A stretch of 64,000 bases of DNA, taken from positions 3,967,302 through 4,031,301 of the forward strand of contig CM012954.1 in NCBI GenBank assembly GCA_000181795.3, given 5' to 3'. Position numbers and translations under genes: made by a program. The stretch comes from Trichinella spiralis (taxonomy: Eukaryota; Nematoda; Enoplea; Trichinellida; Trichinellidae). The notes beneath the pieces are model-generated. The model made no database searches, was not told the DNA's origin, and saw nothing but the letters and a program-made list of their open reading frames with translations. This document shows positions 24,916 through 37,064 of the stretch, one piece after another. Numbering within the stretch: position 1 is the stretch's first letter; every line of letters starts with the position of its first letter.

Positions 24916-27100
24916 TTATTTCTTCAGAGTAAAATCTTTCTCATTTTCCCCACATACTGATTGATTTGGCCTCACTGGTCCACTTTCAGTTGGTTTTCCT
25001 ACATCAGGAATTACCAGTGCCCATTCCTGTATCTCACCTTAAATGAGATGAACTGTAATGAATTATCACCAAAATTAACAAAAAAATTTACTTGATCCGT
25101 AGAAGAGAAAGATGAATCCCGCTGCAACGAGCCCTGATCCAATGCCAAAGAAGACAAAGTGCCATTCACTAGCGTCACCCTGAAATTTATATTGTTGAAA
25201 ATAGTTTACATTGGTGAATACTTTAAAATTTTACACTGCTAATAGTACTGCCGATTAAATATGGCGTTATAACAGAAGCCACTTGACCAAGATACTTTGA
25301 CAAAGATGAAACCGTCCCTGAGTAAGCCGGGGCAATTGATAACGTACTGGTTTGAAAGCCGGCTATTCCACCAGATAGAAGCCCATTTGCGAGCACCATA
25401 CATACGATTGCTTGTACAGGTTGTGTACAATCAACAAATGACAGTGCAATTAAGAAGCTACCACTGGCAAAAGTTCCTAAATTAAGAATAGAAATTAAAA
25501 TCGAGACAGATTAAAAATTAAAATTATTGTACCTATGCTGTTGAAAAACTTCGCGATATTGGTTTGCTCATGAGGATAACGTGCCTTTAATTGATCAGCA
25601 ATGTAAGCAAAAATAAATTTGATTACAAGCTGTGCAATGTATGGCAATGCGCTGAGCAGGCCATTCTAAAAAATGATAAAATCATTTTTATTTTAATATG
25701 AAAAAAATAATAACTGTACCCGTTTCAAGTCCATGTGCAATGCATCTTTGAAATAAATAGGAATGTATGTTGCCAAGGCTGTGGTCATCAATGAATTCAT
25801 AAAATTGCTCGTATTGCAACTGATCATGGGTGCAGAGAAGAGCAATTTCTTCCAAGGCAACTGTCTTAATGGACGCTAAACAGTTTGAAAATTCTTAGTT
25901 TAAAATTAAAATCTCATTACATGAAAAATCTTACTTTCTTCTTTGAAGAAGCACTCTGAGAACGAATCGAATGAATTATCAGCGATTTTTCAGCTGCTGA
26001 AATAAATCGATTCGAATCAGGTGTGTCCGTCACCACTACACACCATACTGCGCTTATGGCTATTCCAATCAAACCTTAAAATTATCTTTAAAAATGAAAA
26101 AGAAAAATTTTACAAAGTTATTTATTTACCACACACGTAAAATATGGAAGGCCAACCGCCAAAAAATCCTTTTTGCTCACAAAGGAATGCATTAAGTGGC
26201 ATGCCAATGATGTTAGCAATTTGATTGCCTAAAATTTTAAAAAATAATTATTCATATTATTTGAAATGAAATTCACTAAACATACCTGCAGTATAAATCG
26301 CAATGGCGGAACTTTTCTCTACTGAAGGCACCCAATTCGATATAAGTGATCCGATAGCTGGTACCACAGTAGCCTGAAAAATATTTGTTATTTGTGCAAA
26401 AGTTGGCTTGAAGTATCAACAGATTACTTGTCCAAAAACTCCGGATATGAACCTCAAAGCAAATACGGCCATGAAGTCACCATAGCGTGCCCCAATGGGA
26501 ATGAGCATTGTGGACAGTACAGTTCCAATTAAGCAGACAAAAATAACTCTTTTCGGACTGTATCTGTCTGCAATCATTCCACTAGGAAGACCTGACACTA
26601 GTGCACCCCAATATATTGCTGAAAACATGATGTCTCTTTTTGATGAGGTCCATGCAAATTCACCGCCCTAAAATTCGCTTCTGTTAAATAGATAATTATG
26701 CTGCACAAACAAAATGCTGCACCTGATAAGATTCTTCTGCTAGTTGATCAATTGGGCACTTTTCACGCAGTGATTTTATATGCACGGACTGATTTATTAA
26801 ACTTTCATTAGCTGCGTTGAAAATTCTGCTTTTTTCAGAGAATGCTGTAGAATTCACCATGCATACCATGGCAACGCTCAAGGAATTTCTAGTCAAAGTA
26901 ATGTTTGTTATAGCCAAACATAATAGAAATGCCATTATTAGACGAGTTGAGCGAAAACTCCAGAATTCTAGAATAGAAAGTTAAATTTCAAACAAAAAAA
27001 TCACAAAATGTGATCATTTGCAAAAAATTAAAAAAAAAAAAAATTTACTAGGGCCTGATTTGGAATTATTAGTTGCAGCTGCCATTCTTGCGTCATTCAT
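24916..27100 (-). CDS. SLC17-family anion transporter (sialin / Na-phosphate / VGLUT type)
   Basis: Eleven exons give 534 residues: 27049-27100, 26723-26967, 26428-26667, 26286-26373, 26130-26228, 25935-26074, 25720-25875, 25533-25665, 25235-25476, 25092-25179, 24916-25037. SLC17 carriers move organic or inorganic anions across vesicle or plasma membranes. Family signs are the TM1 block [10 protein letters not shown], a glycosylation-prone first loop (N-x-S/T sites), [12 protein letters not shown].. just before TM2, the [15 protein letters not shown] loop between TM2 and TM3, [11 protein letters not shown] in TM5, and in the C-terminal half [51 protein letters not shown] and the terminal EWALV. 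Twelve helices are expected. The substrate cannot be told from sequence: VGLUT-specific features are not obvious, and the SLC17A5/SLC17A1-4-like branch is more likely. Confidence 0.9.
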
Positions 27101-30100
27101 TTTGCACCACTGCTTCCAGAAATATAAAATGCTGATACAAGAATGGCTACAATACAAAAGTTTTTTATAGTAAATGTTTTATCCAGGAAGATTAAAACAA
27201 CAATTATTCAAACATAAAATAATACAAGAGTACTGAAATATTGTTAAAGTGATCATTTGCATTTCACTGTTGCACAATATGAACATCACAAGGGGCTGCA
27301 CTGCAGCTGTAGAAAAGTAGCACTCACTTATAAACATGCAAACTGCTTACTACTTGCACGGTTTTTCACAAAAATTACATCGAAAAAGTATTAGGCTATG
27401 AATATTGTAAAAAAATCAAAACAAGGATTACAAATAACCTGAAGTGAACAAGTACTACACAGTAATATTTAAATAATTTCAAACAAGAAGAAATATCATG
27501 GTAAGACATAAAACGGTTGGTATAAAGAAAATATGAATCAACCTTTTCAAAAAGAAAGCATTGTATTCAAGCACATTTTTTTCATCTGCATCATCAACTA
27601 TTCAATACAAAATTTAACGATGAATAATAATTGACAATCGCTAACAATAAATATCAGTTGTTTATAATAATTGAAAAATGCTTTAATTCAAAATATAAGC
27701 AATACCAATTTAAATACTTCACGCTAAAAAATAGCAAAAGAAAGTAATAAAGCACAGAAAATACTGAAACCAACATAAAAAAAACTGCAAATGGTCATTC
27801 ATATTACCACAGTAAGTTGATATATGCTCAAGTTCAACATATTTTGTTTTTCTCCATTTTTAGAATCAATTTTAAGAATGTCTTTACTTCAGTACTTCTT
27901 ATCTTACTCGTCACAAACATTTAACATTATATGAACCAAGAATGTAGCAATATCGAAGTTGTAAACTGAAGTAACAGACAACACATAATGTAGATGTAAG
28001 ATTTTACAAAAATGATCACTGCTAACATGCAAAACGCAAAGCAGTAAGCAAACAAAACAAAGGACAGTACTAGATATCACAAATAAAATAAGCTACATAT
28101 ATTATATGAATATAGATAGATATTTGTGAAAAGAAAAGAAAACAGAAAACCATTTACCAGTACTGTTGAAAAGAAAATCTTTTCCAAGTAATTTTCATGT
28201 AGAAAAATTTTCCATTTCCAAAATAATTAAAAAATACATATCTTCATGGAAGAGAGAGAAATTTACAACTAGAGCACTGTCAGAAATGATCATCTCTAAT
28301 TGCAAAGGTAATAAAATGGTAGCAGCAAAACTGTGCAAATAAAAACCGTACACTTACGTTTACTGATAAAGAAAGCTGGCTGCTCGTTGTAAACTAACCA
28401 TGCTCTTCTTCTTAGGGCCTCTTTGGTCGATTGATATTTGCGAATTTAGTAGTTAATTCTGTAGTTAATCATTTTTTTCAGCTCACATACGCATACACAT
28501 CATGTTATGCATCACAAGTGCATCAGCATCATGTTACATTTATGGAAGCGCAATTTCGCTAACGCTGAAAATTAAATGAACATTCTGCAATTCTTCAACA
28601 ATTCTCCGCACTTTTATATCGTAATAAACAATCACATCTGAAACTGCTTCTAGAAAAACAACCCCGAGCATACCCTGCATCATCATTTACTACATGCTAA
28701 CCTTAGTATTCAAAATTTCCATCGACCTTATTAATAATAAATGACCTCCATATAAAATTGCATTAACTAATTTCAAATGAGTAATTCACTTGATTTATAA
28801 GTTGCATTTTAAAAATATTAAACTACAATTTCACGTTTCCAAAATGTTATTTCGATTTGCATTTTCAAATAAAGAAATTAAAAGATACTTCTATACAGGT
28901 AAGTTGTTTTAAAATTTTTATCAATGTATATTATTATCAATTACTTCAGTATTATAATATTCAAAGTATCCTAAGTTAAACTTTAAAACGATGACATATG
29001 CAAGAAAAGTAAATATTCTTTTTCAACTGTATTCAACAAGTCATAAGTGATGAAAACTGTAAACCAGTCGTTAATTGTGAATCACGTACTGATGTAAGCA
29101 ACGTTTAATTAAAGCCACGCAACCTCAATAAATGATTTATTTGGTTTATAAAGCAAAATATGCAATATAAACAAAGAAAATGACAACATCAAAAAACTAT
29201 GATGTTTACTAATTAGCTTTCTTTTTATTTATTCACTTAATACAAGTAATATTAAGTGCATGCGAGTAATAATAATAAACCAAAAGATAGATAGATGAAT
29301 TCAATTCATTCATTGAACATTAAAGTATTTTCTATTTAATGCTGAATTGTGAACAAAATGATGAATTTCAACCAATATTTCAAATTAAAATTTCGCTGTT
29401 TTATTCCATTCCGGTTTCATTAATATTTCATGTAAATATCATTCTGTAAAGCTGGAAAATTATACTTCCATTTATAATGGAACTAAATACAATTCACAAC
29501 ATTTAAAATTCAGTAAACATACATCTCCATTAACATGTAAATGTAATTTAACAATGACACGTAAATTACAATATTCTTATATTTAGGGGTTAAATGAAAA
29601 ATAAAAGTGCCCAATTTGCAGAGTTTAAATTAACGATTAATATGCGAATGAAAATTGTTCACCTGGTAAGTGCGTTTCACTGTTTGAAATTTCAAATTTG
29701 AATTCTGCTTTCTTTTATACCCTTCCCATTGTAAACCATTGCAGTATACTACTATTGTGTATTCTAAATTTTGAACAGCCTCACTAAGCTTATGACGTTA
29801 TTAGCATAACTTTATAAAAATGTAATTTGTTTGTATGTAATTTAGAAAAAGCGTTTATTAATTTTGCCTGAATCTTTTATCATCTTACACGCCAATTATT
29901 GTAAACAAATAAGATACATTTTTGTAAACAGATTTAAGTGAAATGTGAGAAAAGTTGATTGTAAAGTTGCAAGTTTAAATAATTTAAAAATAAATTCTTT
30001 TTGACGTCTTGATTGGTGATTCGTAGCTGAATTTCAGAGTGAATAAAATCATCATTTCGTCAAAGATTGAAAATGAACACACTTGTTGAACAGATAATAT

Positions 30101-31683
30101 TGTGTAAAATACTTCCGATATTCAAAGCATTTCATTGTAAAGTTTATTGACTGCTTATTAATCAATGCTAACCAGTTTTGCGTGGAAAACTTTACTCCAT
30201 CTGGTCATAGGTGAAGAACAAAGTCTACTTACTGGGTGGGTCATCTTATCGTGTTGATGCAATGCCACTTTTTGACATGAAATACTTTGACACCAATAAA
30301 TAATTACCAAACGATAAAGTGAAAAATATAATTCATATCTGACAATCTATCTGAAATAATAATCTGTGAAAATGATAAATGCCACTTCCTTTTTACCACA
30401 AAAGTACAACATAATAACTACAGATTTGAAAATGAATAAAAACCGAATAGTTTACTATTATTATTCAGCACTAGGTATATTACAAGATACTATGATCAAG
30501 ATGAAATAAATTTACAATTTCGCAAATATGTAAAAGCAACAAGTCTAGATGGTAGAATTTTTCCTTATATAATTTCTTGGAAAAGCTTAAAAATAAATAG
30601 TGCTAAATATACACGCAAGTGGCAACAAGCCGATCGTATATAAACAGCAATGATACATTTGGTTTCATGTTCCCAAAGCTTATAAAGTTAAGCAAACAAC
30701 TAAAACGCACTCACCTCTATATCATCAGCATAAGCGATAGATAGTTAAAATTGAAGAAAAACTAGTCGTAAATAATAATAATAATAATAATAGAAAAACA
30801 AATATTCAGTGCTTAGCCCACATACCACCTCCTGGGCTCCCTTCAATTTAACTATGATAATTATACAGTATCCATTAATAAGTAAATAAGTATAAATGAA
30901 AATCAAAAATTTTCTCCTTTTGCTATTATTGGGGTGAAATATATTTGAAAATTTGAAAGAAAAATACTTGCAATTATTCATTGATTAAATATTTATCTTA
31001 TGTATCCAATAAACAACTGCTATTTTTGTTGTTAGTGATTATTTTGTATGATAAATAATTTAATTTTTAATGTTACACTTATTACAACGGCAGAAATAGA
31101 AAATAGAGAAACTATAAGAGATTTTAAGATAAATTCAAATGATGCATTCATTTGTTATCTATTTTCCAGAATAAACTTTGAAAAATAAATAAAATTGTTT
31201 ACCTACTGTTAAAATGTTCATGTGTATTTGAAAATGATGTAAGATTAAATTCCAATTTACACAAAATACTGTTTAAAAAGCATCTGCACTTTGTTGTCGT
31301 ATAAACAAGAAAAGAATTTTATTTTTATTTTAATGAATTATAATTTTTTAATATTTATTACATTTTTTATTTGGTTTTTTATTGGAAAATTTGAATTTAA
31401 GCAAAAAAACAATTTGCATAAAATCGATTACTTCAGTTGCGTTTTAAAGGAAAAAAAGTTTGCAAAATATATTTATAGTGTTTAAAAAAATTATCTTAAC
31501 TGAGAAGGACAATTTTTTTGTTTGTTAATGGCCTGGCGTGGGTAGCACAAAGTTTCATTCGCAAATGCTGAACAGTATTTGCTGAGGTGGCAAAGTTTGT
31601 CGATTGCTGCTAATCTTTTAGATAAAGCATGTTGGCTTTAACAATAAAATAAAATCGAAAATAACAACAGCAACAACAACAAG

Positions 31684-31712
31684 TAAATAAAATAAAATAA
31701 AATAAAATAAAG
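31684..31712. repeat. (AATAA)n microsatellite
   Basis: Five or more tandem pentamer units in non-coding DNA. Confidence 0.85.
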
Positions 31713-33099
31713 CACCTGTGGTAGAAAGTGATTTGACGGGAATGCAGTTAGAAAGTTGGAAGTTAGCACAATTTTGGGTGAAGCTGACCAAATTGATGAT
31801 AAGTATACAGCTTTACAGGAGACGTGTTAGACAAAATATATAACGCTTCGAATAGCAGATATAGTAAATGTAGATGAAAATAAACTGCAGCTGATCAGCT
31901 GAACGCACAGATGACAGGTGCAAAACTAACCTAGCGTTCAGTAAATAATGCACTTAAAAGCCACAGTCAGTCATTGACCATACACGCTTTCCAAACGGAG
32001 CAAATTAATCATATATGCAAACTGTAAACAATTTTCACCCAACTGGATGACGTCATTGACCTCTGTTCACCATCTTCATCAAAGATGTATTCTACTCGGA
32101 TCTTTAGTTTCACCGAATCACGAATATGCTTGAATATTTTAGTTTATTTATTTATTTATTTATTGTTTTCTCTTTGAAAACAATCAGAAATGCTGCATGC
32201 TATGTGAACAAAGTGACAGGTGCTCTCTTTGATATATCATAAGAGATTTTTGTTCAAGCTTAATTTTTCGCTCTGCAGGATTAAAAAATCAACATACGCA
32301 CTGCTTGCATTGTTCATTGAAAATTTTCAATTCAATTTTGATTATTATTTCTTTTATATAATAATATTGTTGTATTTTTGATTTTTTTTAATCTTTCATC
32401 GTTATGAATTTATCCCATCAACTACAGTACATCAACATCTTACCGTAATGTACTTTGAAAAGTAACATTTTGTTTTTTGCTCATCTGCAATGCTGAAAAT
32501 AAGCTCATTTTATTGTTAAACAAAAAAAACTTCAAACGTTAGCTGAAAACAAAACTGTAGCTTATTGTTTTAATTTGAAATGTGCCGATCATAGAAAGCA
32601 AGCTTTTTATTTCAGTGTTATCAGAGTTTTGCAGTAAAGGTCGAAGGGTCGATTATAGAGCTACAGTAATAATACTCGAGTGAACTTTGACCTGCGCAGT
32701 GGTGATTTGCTTGAATTTATCTAGCCGATTAATTGTACCTTTGTGTGTCACGAGATGTCTCAGGCGATTGCGGAATGCAAAGAATGATTGGTTGCAAAGC
32801 AAACGAAAAGCATGTACTACAACTTACTTGGTTGTCGTCTGATTTCGCAAATTAATTTAAGTATTAAAGTTGAGCTTATTTTTTTCTTTAGTTAATTTAT
32901 GTTACATTTTTACAAAAATCATTTCAAAACCTAATTGATCCAATGATCGTGCTGTTTGTTGATGGTCAATTAAAGGAGAATTGAAGAAAGGAATCATTGC
33001 GAGTTGTAGATGTGTAACGAGGATAAATAAAGATGATTGAAATTGTTATTTGAAGTAAATAAATGAATGTTTTTCGTGTGAATTTCCTGACTGGAACAT

Positions 33100-33993
33100 T
33101 TTCAGACAATTGAGAGGAAGCCGTAGCTAAAGCGTAGGTCATCCGGTGACCTCGGCGTGTATAGTTAGTTTGTAAGCGGTTGTTGGATTATAATGTGAAT
33201 TTACTTCAGCTTGCTGCTAGGCGGCTGTTGGTTTCCAGCTAATCGCTCGCAATTATATCTGACCAGTTGAAGAGGGTAAATAAAAATGTCGCCTTGGAGA
33301 GGATGCGTGGAAAAGGGTCAATGTGGACAACAACCAACCGCCGGCGCCTGTTCTATCGGCTAAAGCAGGGGTCATGGGCGTTTGGGTGTAGCGTCGTATG
33401 TGAACGGTCAACAAGAGGAGGCCGGTCGGTGATGGTTGCCAAGCATGCATGCATGCATGCACCAACGCCAGTGTTCAGGTCGTCAGCGTGGCGTTGGTTT
33501 TCGGGCTGTTTATTGGTCAATTTTTTTGAATGGAATGCTGCTTGCAGCGCCATCGTGAAGCAGTATCTGCGTGCAGATGACGGACTTTAGCCGCGGATCC
33601 AGGCCAGCAGCTTAAGCAATTGCAACCCGATCGCAACGTGACCAGATCGACTATTGTTGTTCCCGCGTGAGCTCGCTTTGGCCCCCTTTTCTCGACCAAC
33701 TGACATCTGGCCAAGCCATCATTGAACGGAGACGGACCTGTCTGCTTTAAGAACAACAGCAACAGCATCTCTCATTATTATTATTATTATTAGCTGATCG
33801 ACGCTGATTCGCTGCTTGGCCTTTTCATTGTCGTGCGGTTCATTTGTTGGCAAGCGTTGGTTGGAGGGACGCTTTTCCTCTGCTGCCACTATTACTGCTG
33901 CGGTCAAGCGTCGCTAAATAGCTCCCCTCTCTGCTTAAACAACACACATACACACGCACACATACAGACGTCTGTTGAACAATCCTGAAAGCA
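33100..33993 (+). promoter_or_regulatory. GC-rich island upstream of caveolin
   Basis: This stretch is visibly richer in G+C and CpG than the rest of the window and ends at the caveolin ATG. It is the likely promoter and 5' UTR. A consensus-like donor (GAGG|GTAAAT, near 33274) could end a 5' UTR exon. At 33443-33460 lies (GCAT)n, an alternating purine-pyrimidine run. Confidence 0.4.
33443..33460. repeat. (GCAT)n tetranucleotide repeat
   Basis: Four and a half perfect GCAT units, self-complementary and strictly alternating purine-pyrimidine, within the GC-rich island. Confidence 0.9.
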
Positions 33994-35028
33994 ATGTCAT
34001 CTGAGGAAAAAGTCGAAATGGCCGACGTACCTCTCACTGCTGCTGTTGATGGAGAAGATACAACTAAAGAAGTATTTAAATTTCTTTCTTACAATTTCTC
34101 TAATTCATTAATTTCATATATATTAATTTATTTGTCTTCAGGCTGGGGTTAATGAAGCAGTAGCAAAAACGAAAAAATCCATGTTTCACAATTTGTTTGT
34201 AAAAAAGCAAAAGCACGATGCTTTGATCAACACTGAAGCTGATCAATCGGAACATGATAAAATTCCAAAAAACAAATGTCCTGTAAAAAAATGGTTTTTT
34301 TGCCAAGCAAGAAGTTGTCAAGAGCAAGCCGACTCTGCACAATCCCAAATGACCATCGGTATCAATATGCTCGACCGTGATGAAAAGCAACTCAACGAGC
34401 ACATCAAGGTTTTTATTCTAAAAAACAATATTGAGATATTTGTTTATATTTTAATGTCTCAATTTTATAGTTGAACTTTGAAGATATATTAGCTGAACCG
34501 GATGGCTATCATTCGTGGGATTGGGTTTGGCGTGGTACGTATCATACGTTTAACACATTGCGCCGGTTTATTTACCGATTTTTGGCACTGCTGTTCGCTG
34601 TGCCATGCGCAATTGTTTGGGCAATGCTTTTCGCTCTGTTGACAAGCATCAACGTATGGATACTGACACCGTTGGCAATAGCTATTTCTATTCCTGCCGT
34701 TTGGCTAGCTAAGGTAAGCTTTCATCTTTTGGCATTTTGCCAACTGTCAAAAACCGCACCACCTGACCTTGATCCAACAGCTGCTGCCAGAGTTTTGGAC
34801 CAAAAAGATTCCTTCTCACATTATCTCTTCTTTTGCTTCTTCTTCTTCCTCCTTTGCTCCCCCCCCCCCCCAATTATATAAGTGGACGTGTAATAATTAA
34901 TTTAAACATTTGTATATTTATTCTAGACATGGAACTTCATCATCCGATCACTTCTTGACCCGTTTTTCAAGTCTTGTGGCTTAATGCGCGCTGCACACAG
35001 TGAATCTCCAACAAACCAAACCGTCTAA
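33994..35028 (+). CDS. Caveolin
   Basis: Four exons (33994-34071, 34142-34408, 34471-34713, 34927-35028) give 229 residues, like C. elegans CAV-1 (235). Caveolins are hairpin membrane proteins that coat caveolae and organise signalling and endocytic membranes. The signature reads NFEDILAEPDG (the FEDVIAEP motif) near residue 117, followed by the scaffolding segment SWDWVWRGTYHTFNTLRRFIYR, a long intramembrane stretch from about 143 to 192, and a C-terminal part with RSLLDPFFKS.G that carries a palmitoylatable Cys. The N-terminal 90 residues are charged and Lys-rich and differ from vertebrates. Introns keep phase 0 throughout. Intron 3 holds a 10-12 base C-run near 34861. Confidence 0.95.
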
Positions 35029-37064
35029 AAAGCTTCGAAAACTGAAACCGGCCTATCATATTTTCCACACACTTTAGTATCTTGTCTTTATTACTTTTTT
35101 TCGCTTTTATAAATTTATCCAACCCATATGCAAATTCAACTTCTGCTTTTTGTTTTCAAAGCATTCTATTTACTGTATAGAAGAAAAACAAGTAGCCCAT
35201 AATTGTGTGTCCGCGTGTGTATTTTCTTGAAAACTAATTTTTTTAAACCATCATCTGCGTAAGATTAGATTATTATTTTTTTGCTATATACATATATGTA
35301 AATTTGTTCGACTGTTTCCCCAGGTTTCATCCACCACCTTTCATTACTGGCTAGCTATTAGATAATTTGCATTAAAATGGAAAATATCAACCTGCTGTTG
35401 TTTGTTGGAAAATATTTTCTGCCCTTCATAAAATTCAATGTTTCTTCGCTTCTCTCTACAAGGGTCACGTTATGCACGATGGGAACCAAATGCAATCCTA
35501 TTGTAGGATACGGTTGATCACGGTTCACTACGTACTCAGGTCACTGATTGTTTACTGCCTATCCGATGTGATAGCATGACCTATGACAATGGAAAAAAAA
35601 TACAAACACAAGATAAAGAGATAATACAGAAAATTCAGACCCTTCCGTAATATTATTTCATCACGGTATCATTGAAATGCTTCAGTTGTTTCACAATTTC
35701 TAAATGTTCAAAATTTCAATGTTGATGACGTCAAATGAATGAGCTTTCACAAATAGGCCTACTGAATGCTAATATTTAAAAAATGAAGTTATTTTTGTCG
35801 AAAATTCATCCTTACAGTAATACTGTTAACGTTACAGTACCAAAACAAGAAATTATCATACATTTTGAATAGGTAAAGAATAATAAATTCACTTTTCTCA
35901 TACATGAAGGGTAATTGTGAAATTTTCTTCCGAGTGGTGAAATCGGAAAATTTCAAAGAAATATACGTAAACACTTTTAATTTCTAACTACACTGTTTAA
36001 ATTAAAAAGTCTATCATCTCATATGCATTAATTTATTGTGAAAAACATTATTTTAATTTACTTCTTTCCTATGTAAATAATATCAAAGTGAATTGTGCAT
36101 TTTATTTCAATAAATTGTTGAAGCATCATATGCGCGATTTATAAATTTATAAATAGATCATCTCTCTGCAGGCGAAAGCAGGCGCATTTAGTAGTAGATT
36201 CTAGGATTTAGTAAGAATTTTTTACTTTCACAGGCGGAAATAGCTGTTGCTGCTTGTTCGACCAGCAGATGTGCGAAAACTTTCAGGCTATCATCATCAT
36301 CAATTGAAGGAGGCTTAAAAATAAAATTCAACGGATTGGCATTGATAAATGAAAGCTACCGATCACAATTGTTTAATTTCTGATAAAGAATGTCCAGCTT
36401 TGAATGGATGATAATTTTTAAATACTGGAGCAATTTAAACGTGCGTTCATTTCTGCATTCTTTAAGTGAAATTAATTTTGAAATGGCCAAAATTCAATTC
36501 AGTTCAATTCAAATGTTGCAAATGTTAATTGTTCAAGTTGATTAAATTTTGAAGCTGAGAAAAGCGTACCGATTATTATTATTATTACCTTTTATGAAAT
36601 GTAAAAATATTTCAACTGAAAATTACACTATTTTTCAAATGCATACTGCTGCTAGTCAAGTACATAAGAATCTCTTTGATTGATGGTGAAACTATTTTAA
36701 ATTTCTAATAATTATAACTATACGCATAGATATTCTGGTGAAAATTTGTACAAAGTGGAAATATTTTCTATAACGCTACAGAGAAGAACGTCGCTTTATT
36801 GAAAAGCAGTGCTTACGACAGAAATAAATACCAACTGCTGCTACTGCTGCTATGGACAAACTATTAAAAAATTGAACAGCCATACATTTACATTTGCTGA
36901 TGGGCATATTAAAGTATAACATTTTAAAATTGAATTAAAAAAATACTGATCACGTAACTTATCGATAAAACATATCGTTGATATCACACTTACTAAACAC
37001 TCTACTTACTGAAACACACACAGAGACGGGTAAAAATGAAATTAAGAAAAACGCATTACCAAAT
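35029..37064. other. Convergent region between caveolin and ChAT
   Basis: Two kilobases of AT-rich DNA without supported exons; 3' UTRs of caveolin and ChAT fall in its two ends. An (ATT)n run is near 36572-36589. Confidence 0.45.

Larger units (their letters stand above)
27101..33993. other. Gene-poor region of almost 7 kb
   Basis: No family-level coding similarity is visible on either strand. Simple repeats occur, including (AATAA)n at 31684-31712 and (TTTA)n near 32145-32164. The last kilobase, 33100-33990, is distinctly GC-richer and contains long overlapping open frames on both strands, but these have no recognisable domain and are what GC-rich DNA yields by chance. The region should hold promoters for SLC17 (left end) and caveolin (right end). 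Confidence 0.5.

Noticed and set aside
33253-34037. Overlapping open frames on both strands upstream of caveolin
   Set aside because: They overlap in several frames at once, have low-complexity composition and no domain or splice support; GC-rich DNA produces such frames by chance.
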